Below are positions 25,978 through 32,240 of a DNA stretch of 57,500 nucleotides, piece after piece. This DNA is from Chrysomallon squamiferum (taxonomy: Eukaryota > Mollusca > Gastropoda > Neomphalida > Peltospiridae): positions 7,415,832 through 7,473,331 of the forward strand of contig CM022675.1 of the NCBI GenBank assembly GCA_012295275.1, in the 5' to 3' direction. Position 1 is the first letter of the stretch; every line of letters starts with the position of its first letter. The position numbers were made by a program, and so were the translations under genes. The notes under the pieces were generated by a model. The model did not search any database and was not told the DNA's origin. It was given only the letters and a program-made list of their open reading frames with translations.

Positions 25978-27771
25978 TTCTACTACTGATATTATTATTA
26001 TCATCATCATCATTATCATCATTATTATTATTATCATCCAGGAAAGAATCACAGCTATCAATCACCATATAACACAACTGAAGTACAGAGAAGAAGATAT
26101 AAAAATACAGATAAACGTAGCCAGAAAAGCAGAAGACAAAGGCCTGATCTCCAGTTTACAGTCACAGCTGGAAACAGCTAAAGCCAAACACATACAGCTT
26201 TTAACAGAACAGAGTAAAATAGTTTCCAAGCTTAAACAGCTAGAAAGGTGAGTCGATTTTAATTTGAAAATTGCGCACGGCAAACCTGGGTTTCTAATGG
26301 TTTTTCAATGGTTTTAGGATTTATTTGTTTGTTTGTTTGTTTAGTTGTTTGTGTGTTTGTTTGTTTATTAATGTATTTATTCACTAATTAATTAGTTTTT
26401 TTTAATTTATTTAGTTATTTACTTATTTTCTTACATATTTATTTATTTATGTTTTTTGTTTATCAATTTCTTTCTTTATTTCTTTACAGATTTATTTATT
26501 TATTTACTTTTTTGTTTGTTTGTTAATTAAGTAATTAATTTATTTACATATTTACTTATTTATTTACTTACTTATTTACTTATTTATTTACATATTTACT
26601 TCTATATTTACTTATTTATTTATTTATTTATTTACTTACTTATGTATTTATTTATTTACATGTTTACTTATTTATTTACTTCTATATTTATTTATTTATT
26701 TATTTATTTACTTACTTACTTACTTATTTACTTATTTTCAGATATGAACAAGCAATGGATCCTTCAGCTGATCATGGTAAGTTAGAATGTTTAATTTGAT
26801 ATAAATTTATTTAGTTTTAAATTAACATTAAATTTAGTTACTTTGTTTCTAAAGAGAATCTCTTCTGATATACATTCCATTCTTCTTTTTTATTTATGTG
26901 TTTTAAAAAATAATTTGTTTTTCATTTATTTTTATTTTTCCTTCATTTTCAAAAATTTAAAACATCTTAATTTATATATATATTTTTAAAATTTTAATTA
27001 ATCTCAGTTTTAATTTTCATTTAGGTTTGTATCATTATTTTAATTAAAGTCTGTTTAATTTACACTTCAGTGTTAAAAAAACACATCAGAAATGGATTTT
27101 ATAAACATATAAGTATTTTACAATTACTGGCAATCAACCTTTCATAATCATAAAGTACCAGCGATATAAACTAAACTCTAGTTTAATTAATGCTTCAGTT
27201 GTTTTATCCAAAATGAATTTTTTATATAAGCATACAAGTAATTTTTTCTGGCAATCAACCTTTCATAATCACAAAGTACGCATAAAAAAATCTAAACTTA
27301 ACTCTTAGTTTTAATCTTGCTCCTCCATTTTTATTTTTTTTATTTTATTTTTTTTTATTTTTAGAATTATTTATTTTTAAAATTGTGTGTTATTATTATT
27401 ATTATAATAATAATCTTCAGAGTTGTTGTTTGTTTGTTTGTTTGTTTTGTTTGTTTATTATAACAAGAGTCCAAATGTCTCTCTCCGCAGGCAGTTCACA
27501 CGATGCAGCCACATCGCTTCGGCAGACGGCCAACAAACTGGTGCAGGAGACGCTGTTCGACGAGGGCCTGCGCATAGCGCAGCAGTACGGCATGGCCGAC
27601 TTCGCCGAGGAGCTCAAAGGCCTGCAGACGCAGAAAGGCTCAAGCACGAACGGCCAGGACTCTGATTCGGACAACGTGCGGAGTCCCACGCCCAGCGACG
27701 ACGACAACAGCAACAGCATTTCGCATAATAACAGCAACGAGACGAAGTGGGGACGAGAAGGACAGTTGTAA
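8624..27771 (+). CDS. NAB: NAB-family transcriptional coregulator, whole coding span (11 exons)
   Basis: This entry spans the whole gene; its exons are listed separately. NAB proteins are nuclear coregulators that bind EGR/NGFI-A zinc-finger factors through conserved domain 1 and repress or modulate transcription through conserved domain 2. The spliced reading frame contains [18 protein letters not shown] and [20 protein letters not shown] (domain 1), then [16 protein letters not shown] and VNEAAAQLC (domain 2), all close to vertebrate NAB1/NAB2. It ends with a helix like the vertebrate NAB2 QQTLMDEGLRLA segment. Exon phases join without a break: from the ATG at 8624 to the stop at 27769-27771 is 1617 nt, 538 residues, against roughly 490-525 in vertebrates as I recall. 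Whether the true start is 8624, 8549 or 8351, and whether the true end is 27771 or 28174, is unresolved. A single NAB gene is what I would expect in an invertebrate. Confidence 0.93.
9200..9232. repeat. Poly-T tract in NAB intron 1
   Basis: Near-uninterrupted T run in T-rich intron sequence (8770-9380 is T-rich overall). Confidence 0.9.
9800..10090. repeat. ~65-bp tandem repeat in NAB intron 1
   Basis: Four diverged units follow the pattern TAGATGTCTATACATTCAGA, CTTTCTTTAATTAATTTTTA, TAAATTTAAACTTTCATTT. Upstream (9470-9750) a looser AATTCATTTTAAA motif recurs. Confidence 0.8.
10100..12750. other. NAB intron 1, AT-rich sequence
   Basis: No exon was recognised. Contains (AAT)n at 11230-11285 and 11497-11522, poly-A runs near 11597, 12008, 12180, 12217 and 12319, and (GAA)n at 12231-12253. 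Confidence 0.55.
10840..10885. repeat. (ATTT)n microsatellite
   Basis: About eleven TTTA units in NAB intron 1. Confidence 0.93.
12760..13275. repeat. ~125-bp tandem array (CTTAAGCTGCATTTCTACTG core)
   Basis: Four to five diverged copies of: AAGCAACCAACTCAGCCTGG, ATGAAGCTATAAAATTTT, ACTCACCTTGAATCTTAAGC, TGCATTTACACTGTATGA, TTTTTGTTAACAGTCTTTAG. The core resembles that of the array at 46100-46640 in the next gene. Confidence 0.85.
13440..13650. repeat. ~49-bp tandem repeat
   Basis: About four copies of ATGATTAATTTCATGTCATT followed by GACTGTTTAACATTAGAATA. Confidence 0.88.
13825..14095. repeat. ~62-bp tandem repeat
   Basis: About four copies of ATCATCAGTTATTTTATGTC, AAACATTGGTTTAATAACAT, CACTAGAACACATTGGTTAA, TTTTCT. 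Confidence 0.9.
14155..14295. repeat. Two-copy ~75-bp repeat
   Basis: GTTTTCCTCAAAGT...GCAACAAGACCTTTATT...TATAACTGGGT occurs twice in succession. Confidence 0.75.
14590..14810. repeat. (AAT)n/(GAT)n-rich tract in NAB intron 1
   Basis: Imperfect AAT and ATGATG triplets end in a clean (AAT)n run to 14804. Confidence 0.9.
15630..16365. repeat. ~66-bp tandem array ending at the exon 2 acceptor
   Basis: About eleven units of TTTTTATTCATGAAATTCAT, ATTACCAACAGTTTGTATTT, TTATGAAATTCATACAGCTG, GTATG. Copies become more uniform toward the 3' end (16090-16350). The last partial unit (TATTCATGAAATTC) runs directly into the acceptor GTGACTTTCAG of NAB exon 2. Confidence 0.92.
16372..16515 (+). CDS. NAB: NAB exon 2: remainder of conserved domain 1
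   Basis: After the acceptor GACTTTCAG (ending 16371) the frame reads [20 protein letters not shown] and then [19 protein letters not shown], nearly identical to vertebrate NAB1/NAB2 domain 1, which contacts the EGR R1 inhibitory domain and mediates multimerisation. The incoming phase 1 joins exon 1 to give a Gly codon. The donor is GGACA|GTAAGT (intron begins 16516), leaving phase 1. This is the most conserved exon in the window. It sits in a gap between two different tandem arrays, so it is one of the few complex-sequence islands for kilobases on either side. Confidence 0.95.
16612..17040. repeat. ~31-bp tandem array just after NAB exon 2
   Basis: About fourteen units of ATGTTTAGTCCAAATTCAGT followed by GAGATC or GACATG. 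Begins about 100 bases after the exon 2 donor. Confidence 0.94.
17041..17930. other. NAB intron 2 remainder
   Basis: No exon was recognised. A degraded extension of the preceding repeat (TTTAGTC and TCTAAA words) runs to about 17330, followed by AT-rich sequence with a poly-A and (AAT)n run at 17703-17750. Confidence 0.5.
17930..18270. repeat. (ATT)n, (ATC)n and (GTT)n up to the exon 3 acceptor
   Basis: Triplet-rich tract with two near-identical 38-bp units around TTTTGTTGTCATTATTATCT, then about seventeen GTT units (18200-18252) ending 30 bases before exon 3. Confidence 0.93.
18284..18525 (+). CDS. NAB: NAB exon 3: Ser/Pro-rich linker
   Basis: The acceptor is TCTCTTTTTGCAG (ending 18283), immediately after a (GTT)n tract. 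The frame joins exon 2 in phase 1 and reads [17 protein letters not shown] onward, with a run rich in Ser, Pro and Gln ([18 protein letters not shown]), ending VKDVNML. The donor is TTG|GTGAGT (intron begins 18526), phase 0. Vertebrate NABs also have a poorly conserved Ser/Pro-rich linker between the two conserved domains, so the position and composition fit although the residues do not align closely. Several SP dipeptides could be proline-directed kinase sites (inference). Confidence 0.85.
18640..18745. repeat. (TG)n with TCTC interruptions
   Basis: TG dinucleotide repeat in NAB intron 3 beginning about 115 bases after exon 3. Confidence 0.94.
19275..19715. repeat. TATTA/CATTA/ATGTT pentamer-like AT tract
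   Basis: About 440 bp of ATGTT, ACATT, TATTA and ATATAT words with very little G or C, ending about ten bases before exon 4. It is largely self-complementary. Confidence 0.9.
19725..19934 (+). CDS. NAB: NAB exon 4: linker end and start of conserved domain 2
   Basis: The acceptor is TGTACAACAG (ending 19724), just after a long AT-repeat tract. The frame (phase 0) reads [19 protein letters not shown], a second Ser/Pro stretch, then [20 protein letters not shown] and [13 protein letters not shown]. This corresponds to the helical start of NAB conserved domain 2 (vertebrate NABs have a similar stretch with paired Lys before HIFEM). The donor CAG|GTAGCC (intron begins 19935) is weaker than the others but preserves the frame into exon 5. 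Confidence 0.85.
20068..20152. repeat. (CT)n followed by (AT)n
   Basis: About 30 CT units and then about 11 AT units in NAB intron 4. Confidence 0.95.
20349..20408. repeat. (ATTT)n forming the polypyrimidine region of exon 5
   Basis: (TTTA)n runs into poly-T and then the AAG acceptor of exon 5. Confidence 0.85.
20411..20530 (+). CDS. NAB: NAB exon 5: conserved domain 2 core
   Basis: The acceptor is a T-rich tract ending TTTTTTTAAG at 20410. The 40-codon exon is in phase 0 on both sides and reads [20 protein letters not shown], then [20 protein letters not shown]. The motif [14 protein letters not shown] is almost identical to vertebrate NAB proteins and is diagnostic of conserved domain 2, which is required for repression. 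The donor is GAG|GTAGGT (intron begins 20531). The exon uses AT-ending codons heavily, unlike exon 11. Confidence 0.95.
21001..21134 (+). CDS. NAB: NAB exon 6: end of conserved domain 2
   Basis: The acceptor is TTATGAAAAG (ending 21000). The frame reads [20 protein letters not shown] and [20 protein letters not shown], matching the NEAAAQLC...LLTRRDELFALARQ section of vertebrate NAB. An alternative acceptor ATTTCAG ending at 21006 would shift the frame and lose the conserved Ile/Ser-Val-Asn-Glu start, so 21001 is preferred. The donor is TCAAG|GTGAGT (intron begins 21135), phase 2. Confidence 0.93.
21300..21425. repeat. (ATTT)n with duplicated ~65-bp block
   Basis: (TTTA)n arrays separated by TATGTTATTATTACT, which occurs twice. 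Confidence 0.85.
21606..21642. repeat. (CA)n microsatellite
   Basis: CA run in NAB intron 6. Confidence 0.95.
21643..22939. other. NAB intron 6 remainder
   Basis: No exon other than the candidate microexon at its end. Contains a GA-rich patch (22030-22060), (TTTA)n plus poly-T (22146-22184) and a poly-T run (22350-22380). Confidence 0.5.
22940..22969 (+). CDS. NAB: NAB exon 7: candidate 30-nt microexon
   Basis: An isolated 30-nt segment is bracketed by a good acceptor (TATTTTCTAACAG, ending 22939) and a donor (CACAG|GTAAAT, beginning 22970). It enters and leaves in phase 2, so it can be included or skipped without breaking the frame between exons 6 and 8. It would add about ten polar residues (ESQTKDIIH core). 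No homologous residues can be named in vertebrate NAB, so the support is splice-site and phase logic only. If spurious, exon 6 joins exon 8 directly in frame. Confidence 0.5.
23105..23250. repeat. (ATT)n and derived AT tract
   Basis: Clean (ATT)n at 23109-23145 grades into AAATTATT-type sequence. Confidence 0.9.
23418..23512. repeat. (TTTA)n/(TTTG)n microsatellite
   Basis: Alternating TTTA and TTTG tetramers in NAB intron 7. Confidence 0.93.
23830..23940. repeat. (AAAT)n then (AAT)n
   Basis: Tetramer and triplet repeats in NAB intron 7. Confidence 0.93.
24310..24412. repeat. (AT)n followed by (CT)n
   Basis: Compound repeat like the one at 20068-20152 but in reverse order: AT units then about 26 CT units. 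Confidence 0.94.
24413..24900. repeat. Diverged ~110-130-bp tandem units
   Basis: Segments containing TATGATAATTATTTTGAC and then CTCTACTGGTCA-like and ATAGATATATTA-like words recur at about 24240, 24510, 24630, 24790 and 24880, giving a loose tandem array up to the exon 8 acceptor. Confidence 0.55.
24942..25056 (+). CDS. NAB: NAB exon 8: basic KKPRL patch
   Basis: The acceptor is TTACCTGTCCAG (ending 24941). In phase 2 the frame reads [20 protein letters not shown] and then [18 protein letters not shown]. The KKPRLD stretch lies where vertebrate NABs carry a similar basic segment after conserved domain 2 (PKRIKVED in NAB1, KKLKQE in NAB2), a likely nuclear-localisation or sumoylation neighbourhood (inference). 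The donor is CCAAG|GTGAGA (intron begins 25057), phase 0. Confidence 0.85.
25063..25260. repeat. (GACA)n and (CA)n-rich tract after exon 8
   Basis: (GACA)n begins directly after the exon 8 donor and grades into CACACAGA sequence. Confidence 0.9.
25598..26038. repeat. (ATT)n-rich tract up to the exon 9 acceptor
   Basis: About 440 bp of ATT with ACT and ATC variants, running directly into the CATCCAG acceptor of exon 9. Confidence 0.95.
26042..26247 (+). CDS. NAB: NAB exon 9: coiled-coil segment
   Basis: The acceptor TTATCATCCAG (ending 26041) terminates a roughly 400-bp (ATT)n-rich tract. The frame reads [20 protein letters not shown], then [20 protein letters not shown], and finishes with a Lys/Gln/Leu-rich stretch ending KLKQLE. 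Hydrophobic residues at heptad-like spacing and the absence of Pro across about 68 residues predict a coiled coil. Vertebrate NAB1 has a helical Gln/Ala/Glu-rich region at the same place, so dimerisation or partner binding is plausible (inference). The donor is GAAAG|GTGAGT (intron begins 26248), phase 2. Confidence 0.88.
26315..26738. repeat. (TTTG)n/(TTTA)n/(TTAC)n tract up to the exon 10 acceptor
   Basis: Tetramer-rich tract filling nearly all of NAB intron 9, with a larger unit of TTTATTTACATATTTACTTA repeating in the middle. The exon 10 acceptor (CTTATTTTCAG) is one base change away from the repeat. Confidence 0.93.
26742..26776 (+). CDS. NAB: NAB exon 10: 35-nt small exon
   Basis: A 35-nt exon lies between the acceptor CTTATTTTCAG (ending 26741, directly after a (TTTA)n array) and the donor ATCATG|GTAAGT (beginning 26777). 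It enters in phase 2, leaves in phase 1 and encodes [11 protein letters not shown]. It is needed to bring exon 9 (phase 2) into exon 11 (phase 1), so unlike exon 7 it cannot be skipped without a frameshift. Confidence 0.78.
27050..27315. repeat. Two-copy ~121-bp tandem duplication in NAB intron 10
   Basis: GGCAATCAACCTTTCATAAT begins at 27129 and again at 27250, with matching flanks (TATAAACATA...AAGTA and TATAAGCATACAAGTA). Confidence 0.85.
27491..27771 (+). CDS. NAB: NAB exon 11: conserved C-terminal helix, stop at 27769
   Basis: The acceptor is TCTCTCTCCGCAG (ending 27490). The frame reads [20 protein letters not shown], then [20 protein letters not shown], and an acidic Ser/Asp-rich tail to TAA at 27769-27771. 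The [12 protein letters not shown] motif matches the vertebrate NAB2 C-terminal motif LQQTLMDEGLRLA, so orthology extends to the end. The exon is rich in GC-ending codons, in contrast to exons 5 and 9. The strong donor-like TT|GTAAGA overlaps the stop. If used with the acceptor ending 27864, it removes the stop and continues in frame to 28174. Confidence 0.88.
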
Positions 27772-27864
27772 GAAAGAGGCAGACGGCCAGATTTGTGAAA
27801 ACGGGACGAAGTCTCGGAAACGTACTCACAAAGTGAAAGGCAGTAAAAAAAATTCTTCTTCCAG

Positions 27865-28174
27865 TGGCAGTAATAGTAGCAGTAGTAGTAACAGTAATAG
27901 TAATAGTAATAATAATAATAACAATAAAAAAAAAAAGCCCATAGCTAGTCAAGAAAAAAATGGAGATGTCGACAGTCATGAAGACGAAAATGATGGTGAT
28001 GGTGATGATGACGATGATGATGGTGGTGATGATGATGGTGATGAGGATAATGATGACGATGACGATGTGGAAAATAGTGGCAGCAGCGATGTAGCGGGGA
28101 AACGTTCAAAACTTCCATCTCTAGGTTTCAGTACGGATTCTCTGAAGTGTAAAACGGTCGAAAATGGAGACTGA
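27865..28174 (+). CDS. Possible extra NAB terminal exon: Ser/Asn and Asp-rich acidic tail
   Basis: A frame open through 27833-28174 encodes a Ser/Asn run, four Lys, a long Asp/Glu/Gly acidic tract and then complex sequence (GKRSKLPSLGFSTDSLKCKT) before TGA at 28172-28174. It lies one frame away from exon 11. A 97-nt intron from 27768 (TT|GTAAGA) to 27864 (ATTCTTCTTCCAG) would join the two exactly in frame and give a protein of about 640 residues. The alternatives are an untranslated ORF in the 3'UTR, or a one-base sequence error near 27735-27770 that falsely truncates exon 11. The homopolymeric codons (AGT/AAT, GAT) could be a microsatellite expanded in either setting, so the complex final 30 residues are the better evidence for coding. 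Confidence 0.45.
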
Positions 28175-28398
28175 GATCTTTTTGTTTTTTATTATTTCAA
28201 TCATCAAATGTTCTTACTCTTGTTATTCTGTTTCTTCCATTTTGTTTTGTTTTTTTTGTTGTTTTTTTTTAAAAAGAAAACAAGCTAAAACAGAAAAAAA
28301 TATATATATGAAAAAAAAAAAAACATTCTGAAAAGTATATATTTCTGCTGAACGTAGGTTTGCATGAATACCATTTTTTGGGGATTTAACCATTTCTC

Positions 28399-28632
28399 GT
28401 TGCCGTGGTAACCTCCTGTGTCTTGTGGATGTTGCAGTCATGTTTTTTTTTTTTTAAATAATTGTTTTTGTTACTATGGTAATCTTTCTTCTTTTTTTTT
28501 TAATTTAAATTACATTTTGAAAGTCCAGTCCTGTTGCTATGGTAACCTGTTGTTAAAGATATTATGTTGCATTTCTGAATGTCAAAAGTGTAATAGTCCA
28601 ACAATATGGAGATTATATGTTGCAATGGTAAC
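28399..28632. repeat. Four X-box-like imperfect palindromes, GTTGCYATGGTAAC
   Basis: GTTGCCGTGGTAAC (28399-28412), GTTACTATGGTAAT (28470-28483), GTTGCTATGGTAAC (28533-28546) and GTTGCAATGGTAAC (28619-28632) are spaced 71, 63 and 86 bp apart. Each is followed by a CT-rich stretch, which suggests a roughly 70-bp degenerate tandem unit. The word fits the RFX X-box consensus (GTNRCC/N-RGYAAC). Confidence 0.75.
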
Positions 28633-28652
28633 TTTCTGTCTTAAACAGTGAC

Positions 28653-28655
<3 letters not shown>

Positions 28656-28690
<35 letters not shown>

Positions 28691-28712
28691 TATTTTTTTT
28701 TTTTTTTTTTAA
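28656..28712. repeat. (ATT)n and poly-T
   Basis: Microsatellite in the NAB 3'UTR region. Confidence 0.93.
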
Positions 28713-30770
28713 AGACAATCTTTAGGTTGCAGATTATTTTCTGTGCCAGTGTTCAAACAAGTGTCAAATAACTTGGAACTGAAGTGTAAGGTTACAACAT
28801 TTTTAGCAACTGTGTGATCAAGCCATTAATTTATTCTTTCTTACTGGGAAAAAGAAAAGTATACCAAAGCAAATACATGCAGAGATTTAAAACTAATGTC
28901 ATCATACTGTTTATTCTTTATTTTATGAGGTAAATTAAAAATGCTAAAAATTTTATTTTTTTTACTATTCTTCATTTTAATTATGAAAGGAAAAAAAAAT
29001 TAAATAAATAAATTAATTTGAATTAGGAAGTGTTGACGGTTCACCCTTTCCAGTTGTTTTTGTTAAAATTTATATTCTTATCTTTCAAACTGTTTCTGTG
29101 ACCTATCCCAATTTGCAATGCATGGCAGCCATTTTGTTTTCTTGGACCAGAGTAGTCAACACAGACATTGCTTCTACCACAGATACATATTACATTAATA
29201 TTTAGACAGTTAATAAAACTATATTTATCAAATGTAATTGAAAACAAAAGAGAATTATATTTATCTTTTAGGAGAATTATGTTTATCCAAGTCTTACACA
29301 AGTCTAAGAAAACAAGATGGCAGATCAATTGTGAGAATAACAAGGTTTATCATGAAAATACAGAAAATACAGAAATTTTGTTTAACCTGGATGTCTGTTT
29401 TGTCTGATGTGTTTTGTCCATGGTGGTTGAAAATGAAGCCTTTGATGTTTTGTCTTTCAAATCTTTCATAAAAAAGATCCCAGATTTTTGTATCTGACGA
29501 TTATTGTTGAGGAAGTCATCCATAACAAACTCATCTTCTAAACTGATCAACAAAGAAAGAAAAAAAAATAATAAATAAATAAATTTTTTAATTATTTTCT
29601 TAACTGATTAATTGAATTAAAAAATAAATATATTAATTATTTATTTTAATCCATAAACTGATCTAATAAGGAATATTTGTCTTTATTTTAAGCTGGTCGA
29701 AGTTTTAACATATTCAGAAAAACAAATTTGTTAATTATATATTTGTTCATTAACTGTTTTGTTAATTAAACTAGATATATAAGCACTGAACTGTTGAATA
29801 TGATTTACATAATAAACTTGGACATAAATTGAAACCCCCAAAAAAAAACAGACTATTATTCATAGATAGTGCAATGAGCTGTGACATGATTATGGCAGGA
29901 TAAATATTTCTTACCTCCAACTGGACTGTTTACCCAATCCAACCCAGTACTCCTGGATTTATCATTAATTTATCACAGCAAGCATTAATATTAAAATAAA
30001 TATAAACTGAAAAGTCATTAAACTTCAGTTCATATTTTAAATTGGCTAAGATAATGATTTCTTTGAAATTTGACGTTTGATATGGACTAGAGGGATAACT
30101 GGGAGTAGAGATTTATGGATGAAATTTAGAGGATAAGTTTGTTAATGGATGATTTCTCATGCTGACTGAGTGTTAAAAGTATATGTACATTTTTGTTCTG
30201 TCATTTAATACATGACTAGAAATATTAAATTATCTGCATTTGTGTTGATGATTTAAATCTGAAATTGTTTATTCATACATTTACAGTTACATACAAACAC
30301 AGAAATACATTTACAACTACTTGCATACATAATATTGGAATTATCCCTATCTGGCCCCCCCTTTTTTTTTTTACCAGTTTTAGGCTCTAAGCTAGGATAA
30401 ACTACAGAGGCCCTCTTTAGTTATGTTAACATTTAATAAAAATGTTTAACTAGTCGAATTATTAAAGGGCTCTTTAGACTGAGATGCTGTAGCTTGTTTA
30501 GCTTATGTTAAAATCCATTTCTGATCCATGCTACCTTCTAAGTTTTTCAGGCTTTCATTAAGATTGTCAAGATGTACCCATGCCTTAGAGGAATAGGATT
30601 TCTGCTTTATGAAATCTCACTTAAGACCAAAACTTTGTAATTTTTTAAATTTTTTATTATTATCAAGTTTATGAAAATAAGTAGATAAGTAATAATTATT
30701 ACTGAGTATAAAAATGTCTGTGAAGTTATTCTGGTTGAATATAATTTTTTTGTTTTTTTGTTTTTTCAGT

Positions 30771-31019
30771 TATTATCCTGAATAATAATTACAGGAAGGG
30801 AGATAATATATGAAACAAATGTTAAGGATATGACTGAGTAAAGGATATTACTGTTTAAGTTTCTGATACATGAAAATAATAATAATAATAATAAAAAGGA
30901 ATTAAGTTTAAAAATTATAGAATTTCTTACACTACCCATGCTGAATTAGAAGAGGGGAGATAACTTTTGAAACAACTGTTAGTGTAAAAGCCATTACTTT
31001 TTAAGTTTCTAATACATGA

Positions 31020-31066
<47 letters not shown>
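30771..31066. repeat. Diverged direct duplication ending in (AAT)n
   Basis: Copy 1 (about 30771-30895) and copy 2 (about 30945-31064) share GGGAGATAA...GAAACAA.TGTTA...ATTACT.TTTAAGTTTCT.ATACATGAAA and each terminates in (AAT)n. Confidence 0.75.
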
Positions 31067-31571
31067 AATATTTATCTATAATGTGAATTCAAATTTTCAT
31101 AAGCATCAAACATCCATAGTATGCAATTTGTCTTAGTGAACCAAGAAATTAAACAAAAAATTTACATTTATTTTTGTGAACATTGAAAATCAAAATGTTT
31201 TTCGATAACAATCATAGTTCCCTTTTGAAGTAAAAAACATGGAAGTATGCATTATATCTTATTTGTGCTTATTTTTGTTAAAGAAATTTTATATTTGTTT
31301 TCAGAAGGTCCATTAATTTGTTTTTTTCTGAAGATGTTATATATAAACATTATATTTTGAAGTATCTTGTTGTCCAGCATGATGTGGTACATGAAGATTA
31401 CATTGTCATACTCACATATTTACTTGTCATATTGTTCAACACAACTTATACATTTTTTTTTTATTATTCTTTTTGTTAAAATTAGATTTCATAATATTAT
31501 CATCTTTATCATGATTTCTAATCAGTGCATAAATGATGTTTGTGTGTTCTGTGATTTCATAAACCTCTCAT

Positions 31572-32095
31572 GTTGAAGTGAATTACTTCCCTTTTGTTTT
31601 GAAGTGAATAACTTCACTTTTTATTTAGAGATGAATTATTTCCCTTTAATTTTGAAAAACCTTATTTCCCTTTCATTGTGAAGTTAATTAAGTTAATTGA
31701 GAAATCATGTTTAAATTTATAATGAATATCTTTCTTTACTTTTGAGATGAAATAAGTTCCCTTTAATATAGAAGTAAAATTACTTATATATTATTTTTAG
31801 CAGACATCAGTTCTGTTTTGAGATTGATTACGTTCCTTCCATTTCTGGGATAAATTATTTTCCCTTTTCATTTCAACAAGAATTACTTCCCTTCCTTTTT
31901 ACCGAAAGTTACTTTCTTTTCATTTTTAAGAAGATTCATTACATCCCTTTCATTTTCTCATGAGTTATTTCACTTTCTCATTTTGAGAAGCGGTACTTCC
32001 CTTTCATTTTCAAGAACAGTTCCTTCCCTTTCATTTTTTTGAGAAGAGTTACTTCCCATTCATTTTTGTGATGAGTTATTTCCCTTCATGTTGAC
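31572..32095. repeat. Degenerate array of AGTTACTTCCCTTTCATTTT units
   Basis: About fourteen occurrences of (A/G)(A/T)TTA(C/T)TTCCCTTT(C/T)ATTTT separated by GAGAAGA-like spacers, unit about 30-45 bp. On the other strand this reads AAAATGAAAGGGAAGTAACT. Confidence 0.8.
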
Positions 32096-32213
32096 TGAGA
32101 CTTGTGGCCTGGTGTGCCTGTTCTGAGATTTTGTTTTCCTGGTTCTGTGCAATTTTTTCTCCTCTTTGTGTTGCCTGTGTAATACTTGTGGTATTTCATA
32201 CAGTGCATTGATT

Positions 32214-32219
32214 AATAAA
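32214..32219 (+). terminator. Candidate polyadenylation signal AATAAA for NAB
   Basis: AATAAA lies in ATTAATAAAGATT and is followed within about 40 bases by GT-rich sequence (GACGAGTGTATTT). It is preceded by T/G-rich sequence (TGTGTTGCCTGTGTAA). It is the last well-placed hexamer before the CLASP promoter. AATAAA is frequent in such AT-rich DNA, so this is only the best-placed of several. Confidence 0.35.
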
Positions 32220-32240
32220 GATTATATTCATATGGCAACA

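Larger units (their letters stand above)
28175..32240 (+). other. Probable NAB 3'UTR / downstream region
   Basis: About 4 kb follows the NAB stop without a recognisable coding exon. It has more complex sequence than the flanking introns and includes four X-box-like palindromes (28399-28632), an (ATT)n plus poly-T run (28656-28712), two diverged copies of a roughly 120-bp segment (about 30771-30895 and 30945-31064) each ending in (AAT)n, and an array of TTACTTCCCTTT-type repeats (31572-32095). The polyadenylation signal at 32214 gives the most natural end, but several earlier AATAAA words exist. The 3'UTR extent is inferred. Confidence 0.4.
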
